Part shown: positions 1 to 7,178 of the stretch, piece after piece
How positions within the stretch are numbered: position 1 is the first letter of the stretch
Layout: each line of letters begins with the position of its first letter
Assembly: GCA_025360685.1 (NCBI GenBank)
Contig: JANYBR010000406.1
Span: 1 to 15,448, forward strand
Direction of reading: 5' to 3'
DNA: 15,448 nucleotides
Origin: Pseudomonadota bacterium
GTDB taxonomy: Bacteria > Pseudomonadota > Alphaproteobacteria > Micropepsales > Micropepsaceae
Position numbers and translations under genes: made by a program
Notes under the pieces: model-generated
Database searches by the model: none
The model's input: the letters and a program-made list of their open reading frames with translations, nothing else
What the model was told of the DNA's origin: nothing

Positions 1-538
1 CGGGCTGGAGGACACTCGAAAGCACCGCGCTACGAACCAGTTCCTGCGCCCGCCTCGCAGCTGTTCCAGCCAGCACGAATGGCATTCTGATTCTTGAAAT
101 GCGCTCGACAGCTTCTTCGAACGGCAGAACACAAGGCGAGAGCTCTTCGTCGCCGACAATTTCCAGATAAACCTCGTTGCGGCGAGCATCGTGCATGCCA
201 ACGCCGATCGTGCGTCCGGTTTCCGCCATCGCCCCATGCGCCATGGTAGATAGAGTGGTCACTCCGATGAGGGGCTTATCCAGAGCGATGCGCAATCCGC
301 GCATGAAGGCGAGGCCAACTCTTTGGCCCGTAAATGTCCCCGGTCCCGTGGTGACAGCGAGCCGATCAACGCTGGCGAACGGAAGGCTTGCATCTTTCAT
401 CGCTGCTTCGACCATCGGCGCCAGCGCTTCGGCATGGCCGCGCTCCATTACCGTCAGGCGATGAGCCAGCACCCTGTCAGCGTCGAGAATGGCGACGGAG
501 CAAGCGCCCAACGCCGTGTCGACTGCAAGAATCCTCAC
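1..538 (-). CDS. tsaB: TsaB, tRNA threonylcarbamoyladenosine (t6A) biosynthesis protein, 3' part missing
   Basis: TsaB is the ASKHA-fold partner of the TsaD ligase in the cytoplasmic complex that makes t6A at position 37 of ANN-decoding tRNAs. The reading frame runs off the left edge after 179 codons. The N-terminus RILAVDTALGACSVAI is the typical first beta-hairpin of the fold, and near residues 68-82 the family motif TTGPGTFTGQRVGLAF is present, with Gln where Leu is usual. The start is GTG (538-536): the same frame has a TGA five codons upstream, which is the stop of the preceding gene, and no other start lies between. The Shine-Dalgarno sequence is weak. It follows the RutE-like gene by 12 bp on the same strand, so co-transcription and perhaps translational coupling are likely. 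In many alphaproteobacteria rimI follows tsaB; here that would lie outside the window. Confidence 0.95.
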   Translation of the reverse strand, partial: MRILAVDTALGACSVAILDADRVLAHRLTVMERGHAEALAPMVEAAMKDASLPFASVDRLAVTTGPGTFTGQRVGLAFMRGLRIALDKPLIGVTTLSTMAHGAMAETGRTIGVGMHDARRNEVYLEIVGDEELSPCVLPFEEAVERISRIRMPFVLAGTAARRAQELVRSAVLSSVLQP

Positions 539-550
539 GCCACGACCCGG

Positions 551-1144
551 TCAGGCAAACTTGCAGGCTTCGTCGAACGACAGGCGCGGGCTGCGCTCGA
601 ACACGCCGGCCGGATCGCCGTGGCCGACACTGCATATGAAGTTCGATTTGACCCGAGTGCCAGCGAAGAACGCCTTGTCGACCGCCTGATTGTTGAAGCC
701 GGACATGGGGCCACAATCCAGTCCGAGCGAGCGGGCGGCGACGATGAAATAGGCCCCTTGCAAACTGCCGTTGCGAAACGCGGTCGTCTGTTCGACTACC
801 GGATTGGTGAACCAGCTCTTTGCATCCGGACTGTGCGGAAAAAGCTTTGGCAAATGGGATGCAAAATCGAGATCGTATCCGATGATGGCTGTTGCCGGCG
901 CCGAGCGTACCTTCGGCGCGTTGGCCGGCGTGCAAAGCGCTGCCAGGCGTTCCTTGGCTTCGGCAGACGCGGCAAAAACGATACGCGCCGGCGAGCAATT
1001 GGCGCTGGTCGGGCCCATGCGCATCAGATCGTAGACCGCCATCAGCATGGCCGTGCTGACCGGCTTGTCCAGCCACTTATTCTGGGTGCGCGCGCGGCGG
1101 AACAGCGTGTCGAGTGCTTCGTCGTTGACGGCGTGATGATCCAT
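551..1144 (-). CDS. rutE: Malonic semialdehyde reductase RutE-like protein (nitroreductase family)
   Basis: This is a 197-aa flavin-dependent nitroreductase-fold protein. In Escherichia coli, RutE (196 aa) reduces malonic semialdehyde to 3-hydroxypropionate in the Rut pyrimidine catabolic pathway. The sequence follows RutE closely along its length: GPTSANCSPARIVF at about residues 44-57, a LFPH...SWFT stretch near 102-112, TAFRN/S..GAY, GLDCGPMSGF at about 141-150, and a C-terminal PRLSFDEAC. The start is ATG at 1144, with GGGAG ten bases upstream. A TTG nine bases earlier in frame lies only one base after the GGGAG and is less plausible. No other rut gene is in the window, so the physiological substrate may be another aldehyde or nitro compound. 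The gene lies 47 bp after nfu and 12 bp before tsaB, in their operon. Family assignment is firm; substrate is inferred. Confidence 0.88.
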   Translation of the reverse strand: MDHHAVNDEALDTLFRRARTQNKWLDKPVSTAMLMAVYDLMRMGPTSANCSPARIVFAASAEAKERLAALCTPANAPKVRSAPATAIIGYDLDFASHLPKLFPHSPDAKSWFTNPVVEQTTAFRNGSLQGAYFIVAARSLGLDCGPMSGFNNQAVDKAFFAGTRVKSNFICSVGHGDPAGVFERSPRLSFDEACKFA

Positions 1145-1191
1145 GTCAGCCAAGCTCCCACGCCGATCGAACTATCGAATCGCGCGAAAGC

Positions 1192-1752
1192 TTACACCGC
1201 TTCGACAGCATTCACTTCCGGAACATAGTGGCGGAGCATATTCTCGATGCCGTTTTTCAACGTCAGCGTCGAGGAGGGACAACCGGCGCAGGAGCCCTGA
1301 AGATGCAGGAAGACGATGCCCGCCCCGCCGTCAAAGCCCTTGAAGATGATGTCTCCTCCGTCCTGGGCCACGGCTGGCCGCACGCGCGTGTCGATCAGTT
1401 CCCTGATCTGGGCAACAATCTCCGGATCGCCTTCGCCGTAATTTGCATCGTCCCGCTCTTCGGCCGTTCCTTCTAGAAGCGGCAGTCCGCGGGTGAAATG
1501 TTCCATGATCGTACCGAGGATGGCCGGCTTGATGTGCTTCCAATCGCCGTCGCGCTTGGTCACGGAAATAAAGTCGGCACCGAAGAACACGCGCGAGACT
1601 TCCGGAGTTTCGAATAGCGCCCGGGCCAGAGATGAGCGGTTGCCCGATTCCTTGGTCGGAAAATCGGCCACTTGGCCTTCGCCCATAACGTCACGGCCGG
1701 GCAAGAATTTGAGAGTCGCTGGATTTGGCGTCGATTCGGTTTGGATAAACAT
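1192..1752 (-). CDS. nfu: NifU/Nfu family Fe-S cluster scaffold/carrier (NFU1 type)
   Basis: This is a 186-aa Fe-S carrier that receives clusters from the ISC/SUF machinery and passes them to target proteins in the cytoplasm, often [4Fe-4S] enzymes. The N-terminal Nfu_N domain (about residues 1-90) opens with the characteristic MFIQTESTPNPATLKFLPG. The C-terminal NifU domain (about 108-182) has RPAVAQDGGDI and the cluster-binding CxxC in GSCAGCPSS (C155, C158). The layout matches mitochondrial NFU1 rather than E. coli NfuA, whose N-terminal domain is A-type-like. I chose ATG 1752 because the family begins at MFIQTE; the frame opens further to a TTG at 1788, which is unlikely. Upstream in the mRNA is a hairpin-rich 88-bp leader, with a GGACGGA sequence before the start. 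It sits in the DUF1674-nfu-rutE-tsaB run. Confidence 0.95.
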   Translation of the reverse strand: MFIQTESTPNPATLKFLPGRDVMGEGQVADFPTKESGNRSSLARALFETPEVSRVFFGADFISVTKRDGDWKHIKPAILGTIMEHFTRGLPLLEGTAEERDDANYGEGDPEIVAQIRELIDTRVRPAVAQDGGDIIFKGFDGGAGIVFLHLQGSCAGCPSSTLTLKNGIENMLRHYVPEVNAVEAV

Positions 1753-1765
1753 GGTTTTTCCGTCC

Positions 1766-1807
1766 GCTCCAGTTTGGAGCTGTTCCAAGGCATTACATGG
1801 ACCTTGG
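1766..1807 (-). promoter_or_regulatory. Overlapping hairpins in the nfu leader (possible RNA control element)
   Basis: Between the DUF1674 stop and the nfu start the sequence can form three short perfect stems. Stem A pairs 1785-1790 with 1802-1807 (CCAAGG/CCTTGG, 11-nt loop). Stem B pairs 1774-1778 with 1784-1788 (TTGGA/TCCAA, 5-nt loop). Stem C pairs 1766-1771 with 1775-1780 (GCTCCA/TGGAGC, 3-nt loop). B shares bases with both A and C, so A plus C and B are mutually exclusive. Stem C ends 13 nt before the nfu start codon, just upstream of the likely ribosome binding site. No U-tract follows, so it is not a classical terminator. Function is unproven; the stems are short. Confidence 0.3.
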
Positions 1808-1840
1808 CCCTAGCCGGATCAAGAGTGGCTGGAAAAAGGC

Positions 1841-2050
1841 CTAAAAATCTGAGGTTATTCCCTTCTTTTCCCAGTCGCCGTAGCGCGTTGGTTCCGGCCC
1901 ATTCTGGCCGCCGACTTCTTTGGGAAGCGCAGACTTTGCTTTCTGCCGACGCCGAGCGTCCGCTTCCGACTTGGCGCGTTCGCCGGCTTCGCGTACGCGC
2001 GCGGCGATTTCGGCCTTTGTCGCTTTCTTGGTTCGCTTGATCGTAGCCAT
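1841..2050 (-). CDS. DUF1674 / SDHAF4-like succinate dehydrogenase assembly factor
   Basis: This is a 69-aa basic protein. The C-terminal third carries the DUF1674 signature: EVGGQNGPEPTRYGDWEKKG followed by the terminal ITSDF. The mitochondrial homologue SDHAF4 (yeast Sdh8) binds flavinylated SDHA and promotes complex II assembly in the matrix; a similar cytoplasmic role for the bacterial protein is inferred from homology. The N-terminal 45 residues are Lys/Arg/Ala-rich and look poorly ordered. I chose ATG 2050 (MATIKRTKK). The frame stays open far upstream, but that part lies antisense to htpX and has no family similarity. The gene begins 51 bp from htpX on the other strand, so the two share a divergent control region, and it leads the nfu-rutE-tsaB run after an 88-bp gap. 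Confidence 0.88.
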   Translation of the reverse strand: MATIKRTKKATKAEIAARVREAGERAKSEADARRRQKAKSALPKEVGGQNGPEPTRYGDWEKKGITSDF

Positions 2051-2065
2051 CAGAAAATCGTCCGC

Positions 2066-2093
2066 TTGACCTTGGGCCCGACCAGCATACATC
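2066..2093 (+). promoter_or_regulatory. Candidate sigma-70-type promoter for htpX
   Basis: The 51-bp gap between the divergent DUF1674 and htpX genes contains TTGACC (2066-2071) and, 16 bp later, TACATC (2088-2093), a fair -35/-10 pair. Transcription would then start near 2100, only one to three bases before the htpX ATG at 2102. A GGAG lies immediately before that ATG (2097-2100), too close for normal Shine-Dalgarno use. Together this suggests a very short or leaderless htpX mRNA. This was judged by eye only. Confidence 0.35.
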
Positions 2094-2101
2094 ACCGGAG
2101 C

Positions 2102-2968
2102 ATGAATTTGGTACGCACCGGATTGCTGATGGCGGCATTGACCGCCCTGTTCCTTTTCGCCGGTTTCCTCGTCGGCGGCGAGGCAGGAATGGTCAGCGCG
2201 CTGTTGTTCGCGACGACGGCCAATCTGTACGCATACTGGAATTCCGACAAGGTTCTGCTGTCGATGTATGGCGCGCGCCAGGTCGACGACACCGTGGCGC
2301 CCGACCTTGTGCACGCGGTTCGTGAGCTCGCCGGACAAGCCGGCTTGCCGATGCCCAAAGTCTTCGTCGTCGAAAATGCCCTGCCCAATGCCTTCGCAAC
2401 CGGGCGGAGCCCCCAGCATGCCTCGGTGTGCGTGACCAGCGGACTGCTCGCTCGCGTCGATGGTGAGGAACTTGCAGGCGTGCTGGCGCATGAACTTGGC
2501 CATGTGCGCAATCGTGACACCCTGACGATGACGATCACCGCGACGATCGCGGGTGCGGTGTCGATGCTGGCGAACCTCGCCCATTTCTTCGGCGGCACGG
2601 GCAGGCGAAGTTCGCTTGGCCTTCTTGGCTTGATCCTGGTGGCGATTGTGGCGCCAATAGCCGCAATGCTCGTTCAGATGGCGGTGAGCCGAACACGGGA
2701 GTTCGAGGCGGATCGCATGGGTGCGGAAATTTCCGGCCGACCGCTCTGTCTTGCATCGGCCTTGCAGAAGATCGATCGCGGCGCCTCTATAACCGACGAC
2801 CCCGAAGCTCAGGCCCATCCGGCCACAGCGCATATGTTCATCAGCAATCCCTTGCATGGCGGTGTCTTGTCCGGATTGTTCTCGAGCCATCCTTCGACGC
2901 AGGAGCGCATTGCTCGGCTTGAAGCCATAGCAGGCCGGGCGCCCGTTCAAACCGGTCGCTGGACGTGA
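2102..2968 (+). CDS. htpX: HtpX, M48-family membrane zinc metalloprotease
   Basis: HtpX is an inner-membrane endopeptidase that clears misfolded or damaged membrane proteins, overlapping in role with FtsH. This copy has 288 aa, the usual size. Two hydrophobic segments near the N-terminus (about residues 5-45) precede a cytoplasmic catalytic part with HELGH at 130-134 (zinc ligands H130 and H134, catalytic E131). Two further membrane segments follow (about 142-163 and 174-196), then SRTREFEAD at 196-204, which supplies the third zinc ligand, probably E200. The conserved SNPL (248-251) and SSHPSTQERIARL (261-273) near the end are typical of HtpX. The start ATG 2102 gives the canonical MNLVRTGLLMAALTALF beginning; a longer frame from 2066 adds non-conserved residues. 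Its TGA overlaps the rsmB GTG by 4 bp, so the two genes are translationally coupled. Confidence 0.96.
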   Translation: MNLVRTGLLMAALTALFLFAGFLVGGEAGMVSALLFATTANLYAYWNSDKVLLSMYGARQVDDTVAPDLVHAVRELAGQAGLPMPKVFVVENALPNAFATGRSPQHASVCVTSGLLARVDGEELAGVLAHELGHVRNRDTLTMTITATIAGAVSMLANLAHFFGGTGRRSSLGLLGLILVAIVAPIAAMLVQMAVSRTREFEADRMGAEISGRPLCLASALQKIDRGASITDDPEAQAHPATAHMFISNPLHGGVLSGLFSSHPSTQERIARLEAIAGRAPVQTGRWT

Positions 2969-4245
2969 GCGAAGGCATTCCGGCGCGCGCCGCGGCCCAA
3001 TCAATTCTTTCCGACGTCCTTCGCAAACATCGCCCGCTCGATAGCGCTCTCGAACAGCTTGGGCATCTTCCACCGCGCGACGCAGGATTTGCGCGAGCGA
3101 TCGCCAGCGAGACGTTGCGGCGCTTGGGCCAAATCGAAGCGCTCGTCCGCGTATTTGTTCCCAAGACTCCACCGCCGCACAAATCCGGTCCGACACTCGA
3201 AATACTCTATGCGGGAATCTGTGAACTGCTTTTCCTGGACGTTGCGCCGCATGCGGCCGTCGATGCAGCGAACCGCTTGGCGCAGGCCGACAGCAAAGCG
3301 GTGCACTTCAAGTCCCTGATCAATGCAGTGCTGCGGCGCGTGTCGCGCGAAGGAAAACAGTTGCTTGCGACGCAAGATGCGCCGCGACTGAATACACCGG
3401 ACTGGCTGTGGACGCGTTGGTGTGACACGTATGGCGAGCACACGGCGCGGGCCATCGCGACCGCACACTCCCGTCAAGCTCCGATCGATCTGGTGTTGAA
3501 GGACGCGGCATTTGCATCGCACCTGGGCGGAAGCGTTCTGGTCGACGATGTTATGCGCCTGACCGAGTCATCGCGGGTCGAAGATCTGCCTGGTTTTGTG
3601 GATGGTGAATGGTGGGTGCAGGATCTGGCAGCGAGTTTACCTGCGCGCTTGTTGGGAAATGTTGCGGGTCGCATTGTGATCGATCTGTGTGCCGCACCAG
3701 GCGGCAAGACCATGCAACTGGCGGCACGCGGCGCGAATGTCATCGCGGTCGAGCGCGAGACTGATCGCCTGCAGCGGTTGGCGGAAAATTTGCAACGGAC
3801 AAAATTAGAAGCCGTGCTGATTCATGCCGACGCACGTGACTTCAAGCCGGTCGCTCCGGCGCCATTCGTGCTGCTCGATGCGCCCTGCACCGCAACGGGA
3901 ACCATCCGTCGCCACCCCGACCTGCCCTGGATCAAGAGCGCATCGGATGTCACCTTTTGCGAGCAGGCGACATCCCAACTGCTTGCCGCTGCGGCCAACA
4001 TGGTCGCGGAAGGCGGGCTGCTGGTATTTGCGGTGTGTTCTCTCGAGCGCGAGGAAGGCATCGAGCAACTCGAGAACTTCCTGCGCCAGCGAAGCGATTT
4101 TGTCCGCGAGAAACTCACTCCAACCGAACTGTTCGGACATTCCGAATGGATCAGCCTGGATGGCGATCTGCGCACCTTGCCCTGCCATCTGGCGGACCAC
4201 GGTGGCATGGACGGTTTCTACGCCGCGCGGCTACGCCGCCTATAA
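2965..4245 (+). CDS. rsmB: RsmB-like 16S rRNA m5C methyltransferase (RsmB/NOP family)
   Basis: This is a 426-aa cytoplasmic SAM-dependent RNA methyltransferase; E. coli RsmB methylates C967 of 16S rRNA. An N-terminal NusB-like RNA-binding domain (about residues 5-130) is followed by a linker and the RsmB/NOP catalytic domain. The domain shows the SAM-binding motif DLCAAPGGKT (240-249), motif IV DAPC with C308, and motif VI AVCSLEREEG with C358, the expected catalytic nucleophile. The C-terminal GGMDGFYAARL is also typical. The GTG start at 2965 overlaps the htpX stop (GTGA), and the protein starts with the family-like PARAAAQSIL. Its TAA overlaps the end of the convergent TipN-like gene, leaving no room for a terminator between them. 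The exact rRNA position is assigned by family. Confidence 0.93.
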   Translation: MSEGIPARAAAQSILSDVLRKHRPLDSALEQLGHLPPRDAGFARAIASETLRRLGQIEALVRVFVPKTPPPHKSGPTLEILYAGICELLFLDVAPHAAVDAANRLAQADSKAVHFKSLINAVLRRVSREGKQLLATQDAPRLNTPDWLWTRWCDTYGEHTARAIATAHSRQAPIDLVLKDAAFASHLGGSVLVDDVMRLTESSRVEDLPGFVDGEWWVQDLAASLPARLLGNVAGRIVIDLCAAPGGKTMQLAARGANVIAVERETDRLQRLAENLQRTKLEAVLIHADARDFKPVAPAPFVLLDAPCTATGTIRRHPDLPWIKSASDVTFCEQATSQLLAAAANMVAEGGLLVFAVCSLEREEGIEQLENFLRQRSDFVREKLTPTELFGHSEWISLDGDLRTLPCHLADHGGMDGFYAARLRRL

Positions 4246-6273
4246 CCGCCCCAGCGCGTAGGCCACGGCGAGGTAGATCTTACCTGTGTCGGCGCTGAGC
4301 ATCGTCGACGTCAGCAAGCCGCCGCCATCGCCTTCCTTGGCGCGGGCCAGAAGAGCCTCGAACTCGGTGAGATATGAGTTGGCCGCATCGCGGAACTTGG
4401 CGTCCTCGCGGTACAGGGTAGCGACGCGATTGACCGTGTCGTCGTCGATCGCTGCAGCCAGTCTACGGGCGAACACTGAACGGTCACCAGCGAGATAGCG
4501 CCTCCACTCAGCCTCGCCGGGAGCGGCATCCGTCGATATGCCTTCAAGATCGACGGCCAGGTCAGCCAATGCCGCCTCCAGCGCGCCGAGTGCTGCCGCA
4601 CTTGTCGGTTTTAGATCCCTCGCCTCGCCTGTTTCGACGGCGTCCAGGAGCGCACGCATCTCCCAGGCCTTAGGTTCGCCGCCGGTCTCGGCCGGCTTTT
4701 TCCGCGGCCGCTGTGTAAGACGCTTGGCCATTCCCAGCAGCCCTTCGCTCTCGGGTTGTTCGGGCGGCGCCTGCTCCGCCGGCTTGCGCGGAGTTTGGCG
4801 GGGCGCGCTGCGCGCATGGATGGTCGAAAGCGTTCGGGCTGAAATATCGAGTATTTCCTCGGTCTCTGCCCGCACCATGTCACGCACCCGGCGCGCTTCT
4901 TGTTGTGCGATGCCCGGCAAAGTCAGCAAATGCTGCTGCACCTCCTCGACCGACTTGGCGAGCGACGTGCGGATGGCGGTTGCTTCGGCCGACAATTCGC
5001 CCGATGTGCGCAAGAGTCGTTCGCACTCCGCCATGGCTTCGCCGACCAGTGCGCGCGCATTGACCTTGGCTTCCGACGCGGTTTCGCTGATCAGGGTTTG
5101 CGCGCCGGTATTGGCCTGCTGGAGCGCGTTGATCATGTTGGCCAGCGTGGTGTTGGCGGAGTCGCTCGCCTCCTTCAACTTCTCGGCTTCGCGCATGAAG
5201 TTCGACGTCAGCTGCGCGGCGCGCGTGGCGGCATTCGACATGATGAGTTCCAGATGCCGTTCGGCATCGCCGGTGACATGCTCGAATTTTTGTGCCTCGC
5301 CACCGAGCGCTTGAATTGCCTGTTCGATTGAGGAGCGTTCCTTGGAGAGTGCCGTTTCGAACGACGCGCTCTCCTCCTTCAATCGCTGCATCAATTCGTT
5401 CATCGCACCGCGATGACGTTCCTGGCGGCCGAGAACGAATTCCGCCCGCGCCATGGCCGCGTCCGCGACAGCCTCGATCCGCTTGGCCTGGCGGTCCAAT
5501 TCAACAGCGGCCGCGTGGGGAGCGTCCGCAGCCGCGCCGGCCGCGGCACGAAAACCTGCAGCCTGGGTTTCGAGCGTGGTGCCGGCGGCTTTCAATGCAC
5601 CTTCGGCGGATTCGATCGACGCCTTCAGTTGAGCGGTGCGGCCGGCGACGGTTTCAGCAGCGCGCGCGGCCGAGTCGCTGAGAGATCCTGCGACCGATTC
5701 AATCCGTTCGCGCTCGGTCGTCAGGCGCGCTGCGACGGCTTCGCCGCGAACTTCGACGCGCGCTCCAGCTTCGTCGAGCGCGGCAATCTGGTTCTCCAGA
5801 ACCGTTTCCAACGCACGCAGCCGGGAGAAGGCACCGTCGAGCCCGGAGTTCAGCGCATCGAGTTCACGGCGAACAGCGCGGCCTAGCCGCGCGGCGGTGC
5901 GCGATGCGGTCTCGTCGGCGGAAAAGAGACGATCGGTCGCGTCGGCGAGAACCGTCGCTGCGATGCCCATCTGCTGCGCGCGCGCCAGCGCCCAGGCACT
6001 TGCAATAAATAGAAGCGGCGGCACGATCGTCGCGGCGGTGAAAATCGCCAGCTCCTGCACGTCCAGACCGGCCAGGCCTCGCGGTCCGAAATAGCCCCAC
6101 AAATACGCCGCCGCCGCGCCGGCCCAGAACGCGGACAGAGTGATCGCGAAAACAATTGCGGCGACGCCGAATTTGGGTTCCGGCCTGGGCGTAAGTCTGG
6201 CTTCGGCTTCGCCCATCGGCTCGGCCGTCTGGAGCAATACGGGCTGACTACGGTCCGATCCGATTGTGGCCAT
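4240..6273 (-). CDS. TipN-like polar-localisation coiled-coil membrane protein
   Basis: This is a 677-aa protein. A short Pro/Glu-rich cytoplasmic tail precedes two predicted membrane helices (about residues 36-60 and 75-98). A very long Ala/Glu/Arg-rich, largely helical region (about 110-485) includes RLGRAVRRELDALNSGLDG, then a Pro-rich basic linker (489-508 and on). A compact C-terminal domain (about 535-677) contains GDRSVFARRLAA and ends LLTSTMLSADTGKIYLAVAY-ALGRL. Two N-terminal membrane helices followed by a giant coiled coil is the layout of Caulobacter TipN, which marks the new pole and helps place the flagellum and the ParA-driven origin; I also recall a similar tail in alphaproteobacterial TipN homologues. 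The start ATG 6273 has GAGGA five to six bases upstream, better than the in-frame GTG at 6294. Generic coiled-coil similarity could mislead, so the function is inferred. It is divergent from nnrU and convergent with rsmB. Confidence 0.62.
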   Translation of the reverse strand: MATIGSDRSQPVLLQTAEPMGEAEARLTPRPEPKFGVAAIVFAITLSAFWAGAAAAYLWGYFGPRGLAGLDVQELAIFTAATIVPPLLFIASAWALARAQQMGIAATVLADATDRLFSADETASRTAARLGRAVRRELDALNSGLDGAFSRLRALETVLENQIAALDEAGARVEVRGEAVAARLTTERERIESVAGSLSDSAARAAETVAGRTAQLKASIESAEGALKAAGTTLETQAAGFRAAAGAAADAPHAAAVELDRQAKRIEAVADAAMARAEFVLGRQERHRGAMNELMQRLKEESASFETALSKERSSIEQAIQALGGEAQKFEHVTGDAERHLELIMSNAATRAAQLTSNFMREAEKLKEASDSANTTLANMINALQQANTGAQTLISETASEAKVNARALVGEAMAECERLLRTSGELSAEATAIRTSLAKSVEEVQQHLLTLPGIAQQEARRVRDMVRAETEEILDISARTLSTIHARSAPRQTPRKPAEQAPPEQPESEGLLGMAKRLTQRPRKKPAETGGEPKAWEMRALLDAVETGEARDLKPTSAAALGALEAALADLAVDLEGISTDAAPGEAEWRRYLAGDRSVFARRLAAAIDDDTVNRVATLYREDAKFRDAANSYLTEFEALLARAKEGDGGGLLTSTMLSADTGKIYLAVAYALGRL

Positions 6274-6418
6274 CGTTTCCTCGGCGAATAACACGGGTAC
6301 CGGCGCACTTTAACCATCGAACAGCTTGAAGCGCGAGGCGTACAGGCATTTGATATGGCACGGATTCTGTTGACCACCCTATTTTTGTTTACGTTGACTA
6401 CATTAGAGTGTGGTTCCC

Positions 6419-7129
6419 ATGACAATGCTCATAACCGCCGCCGCCGTGTTTCTGGCGATTCACCTGCTGGTCGCAGGGACGCGTTTTCGCGACGCGATTA
6501 CCGGCGCAATCGGCGAAGGGGCGTACCTCGGCCTGTTTTCACTCGCCTCGGTCGGCGTGATCGTCTGGCTGGCTATTTCCTACAACACAGCTCAGGCAAG
6601 CCCGGACAATCGCCAATTGTTCGACTTTGGAAGAGCTGTGCATGACTTGGCGATCCCCGTGGTGCTGATCGCCTTCCTGATTGGAGTCCCTGGACTGATG
6701 ATGGCGAACCCGACAGCAGTCGGTCAGTCCGCGGGTGCTGTGAAGGACGACGCGGCACGCGGCATCCTTCGCGTGACCCGCCATCCGTTTCTGTGGGGTG
6801 TGGTGATCTGGTCCGCATATCATCTGAGCGCCAACGGCGATCTGGCCTCGGTCATTCTGTTTGGCACGCTCTTCATACTGGCGCTGTTCGGTACATTTTC
6901 CATCGACGCCAAACGCAAGCGCAAACTCGGCGAACAGTGGCAACCGTTCGCAAGCCGGACTTCGAACATTCCCTTCGGCGCGATCCTGGCCGGCCGTAAT
7001 TCGTTCAAGCTCGCAGAATATTTCGACTGGCGATTTGTCGTCACGCTGCTTGTCTTCGCAGCCGCGCTGTTCGGCCATGCGCGGCTTCTGGGCGTCTCGC
7101 CATTTCCCGGCAGCTGGATTCCGTTCTAG
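6419..7129 (+). CDS. NnrU-family integral membrane protein
   Basis: This is a 236-aa polytopic inner-membrane protein with about six hydrophobic segments (roughly 3-20, 36-54, 76-96, 124-136, 143-161 and 206-222). The family hallmark RVTRHPFLWGVVIWSAYHL lies at 118-136, and a basic loop DAKRKRKLGEQW follows at 163-174. NnrU was first linked to nitrite/nitric-oxide reductase regulons in Rhodobacter; the family resembles isoprenylcysteine methyltransferase-like membrane enzymes, and its biochemical role is not settled. No denitrification gene is nearby, so I do not infer one. I prefer ATG 6419. GTG 6410 and ATG 6425 are also in frame, and none has a strong ribosome binding site. The 145-bp divergent region shared with the TipN-like gene (6274-6418) shows no promoter that I would call. 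Confidence 0.87.
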   Translation: MTMLITAAAVFLAIHLLVAGTRFRDAITGAIGEGAYLGLFSLASVGVIVWLAISYNTAQASPDNRQLFDFGRAVHDLAIPVVLIAFLIGVPGLMMANPTAVGQSAGAVKDDAARGILRVTRHPFLWGVVIWSAYHLSANGDLASVILFGTLFILALFGTFSIDAKRKRKLGEQWQPFASRTSNIPFGAILAGRNSFKLAEYFDWRFVVTLLVFAAALFGHARLLGVSPFPGSWIPF

Positions 7130-7178
7130 CCGCTCCTCACAAAGTCGGGCGCGCGAGCCTTGACGATCACTTCTTCGC

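Noticed and set aside
323..1228. 301-codon plus-strand frame opposite tsaB and the RutE-like gene
   Set aside because: Both minus-strand genes match their families along their length; the plus-strand product is Arg-rich and featureless.
2051..3196. Long upstream extension (to 451 codons) of the DUF1674 frame on the minus strand
   Set aside because: The extension is antisense to htpX and the start of rsmB and has no family similarity; the 69-aa form has the normal DUF1674 layout.
6274..6418. CtrA-type or sigma-70 sites between the TipN-like and nnrU genes
   Set aside because: A single TTAA and isolated TTGAC hexamers are present but none pair at correct spacing.
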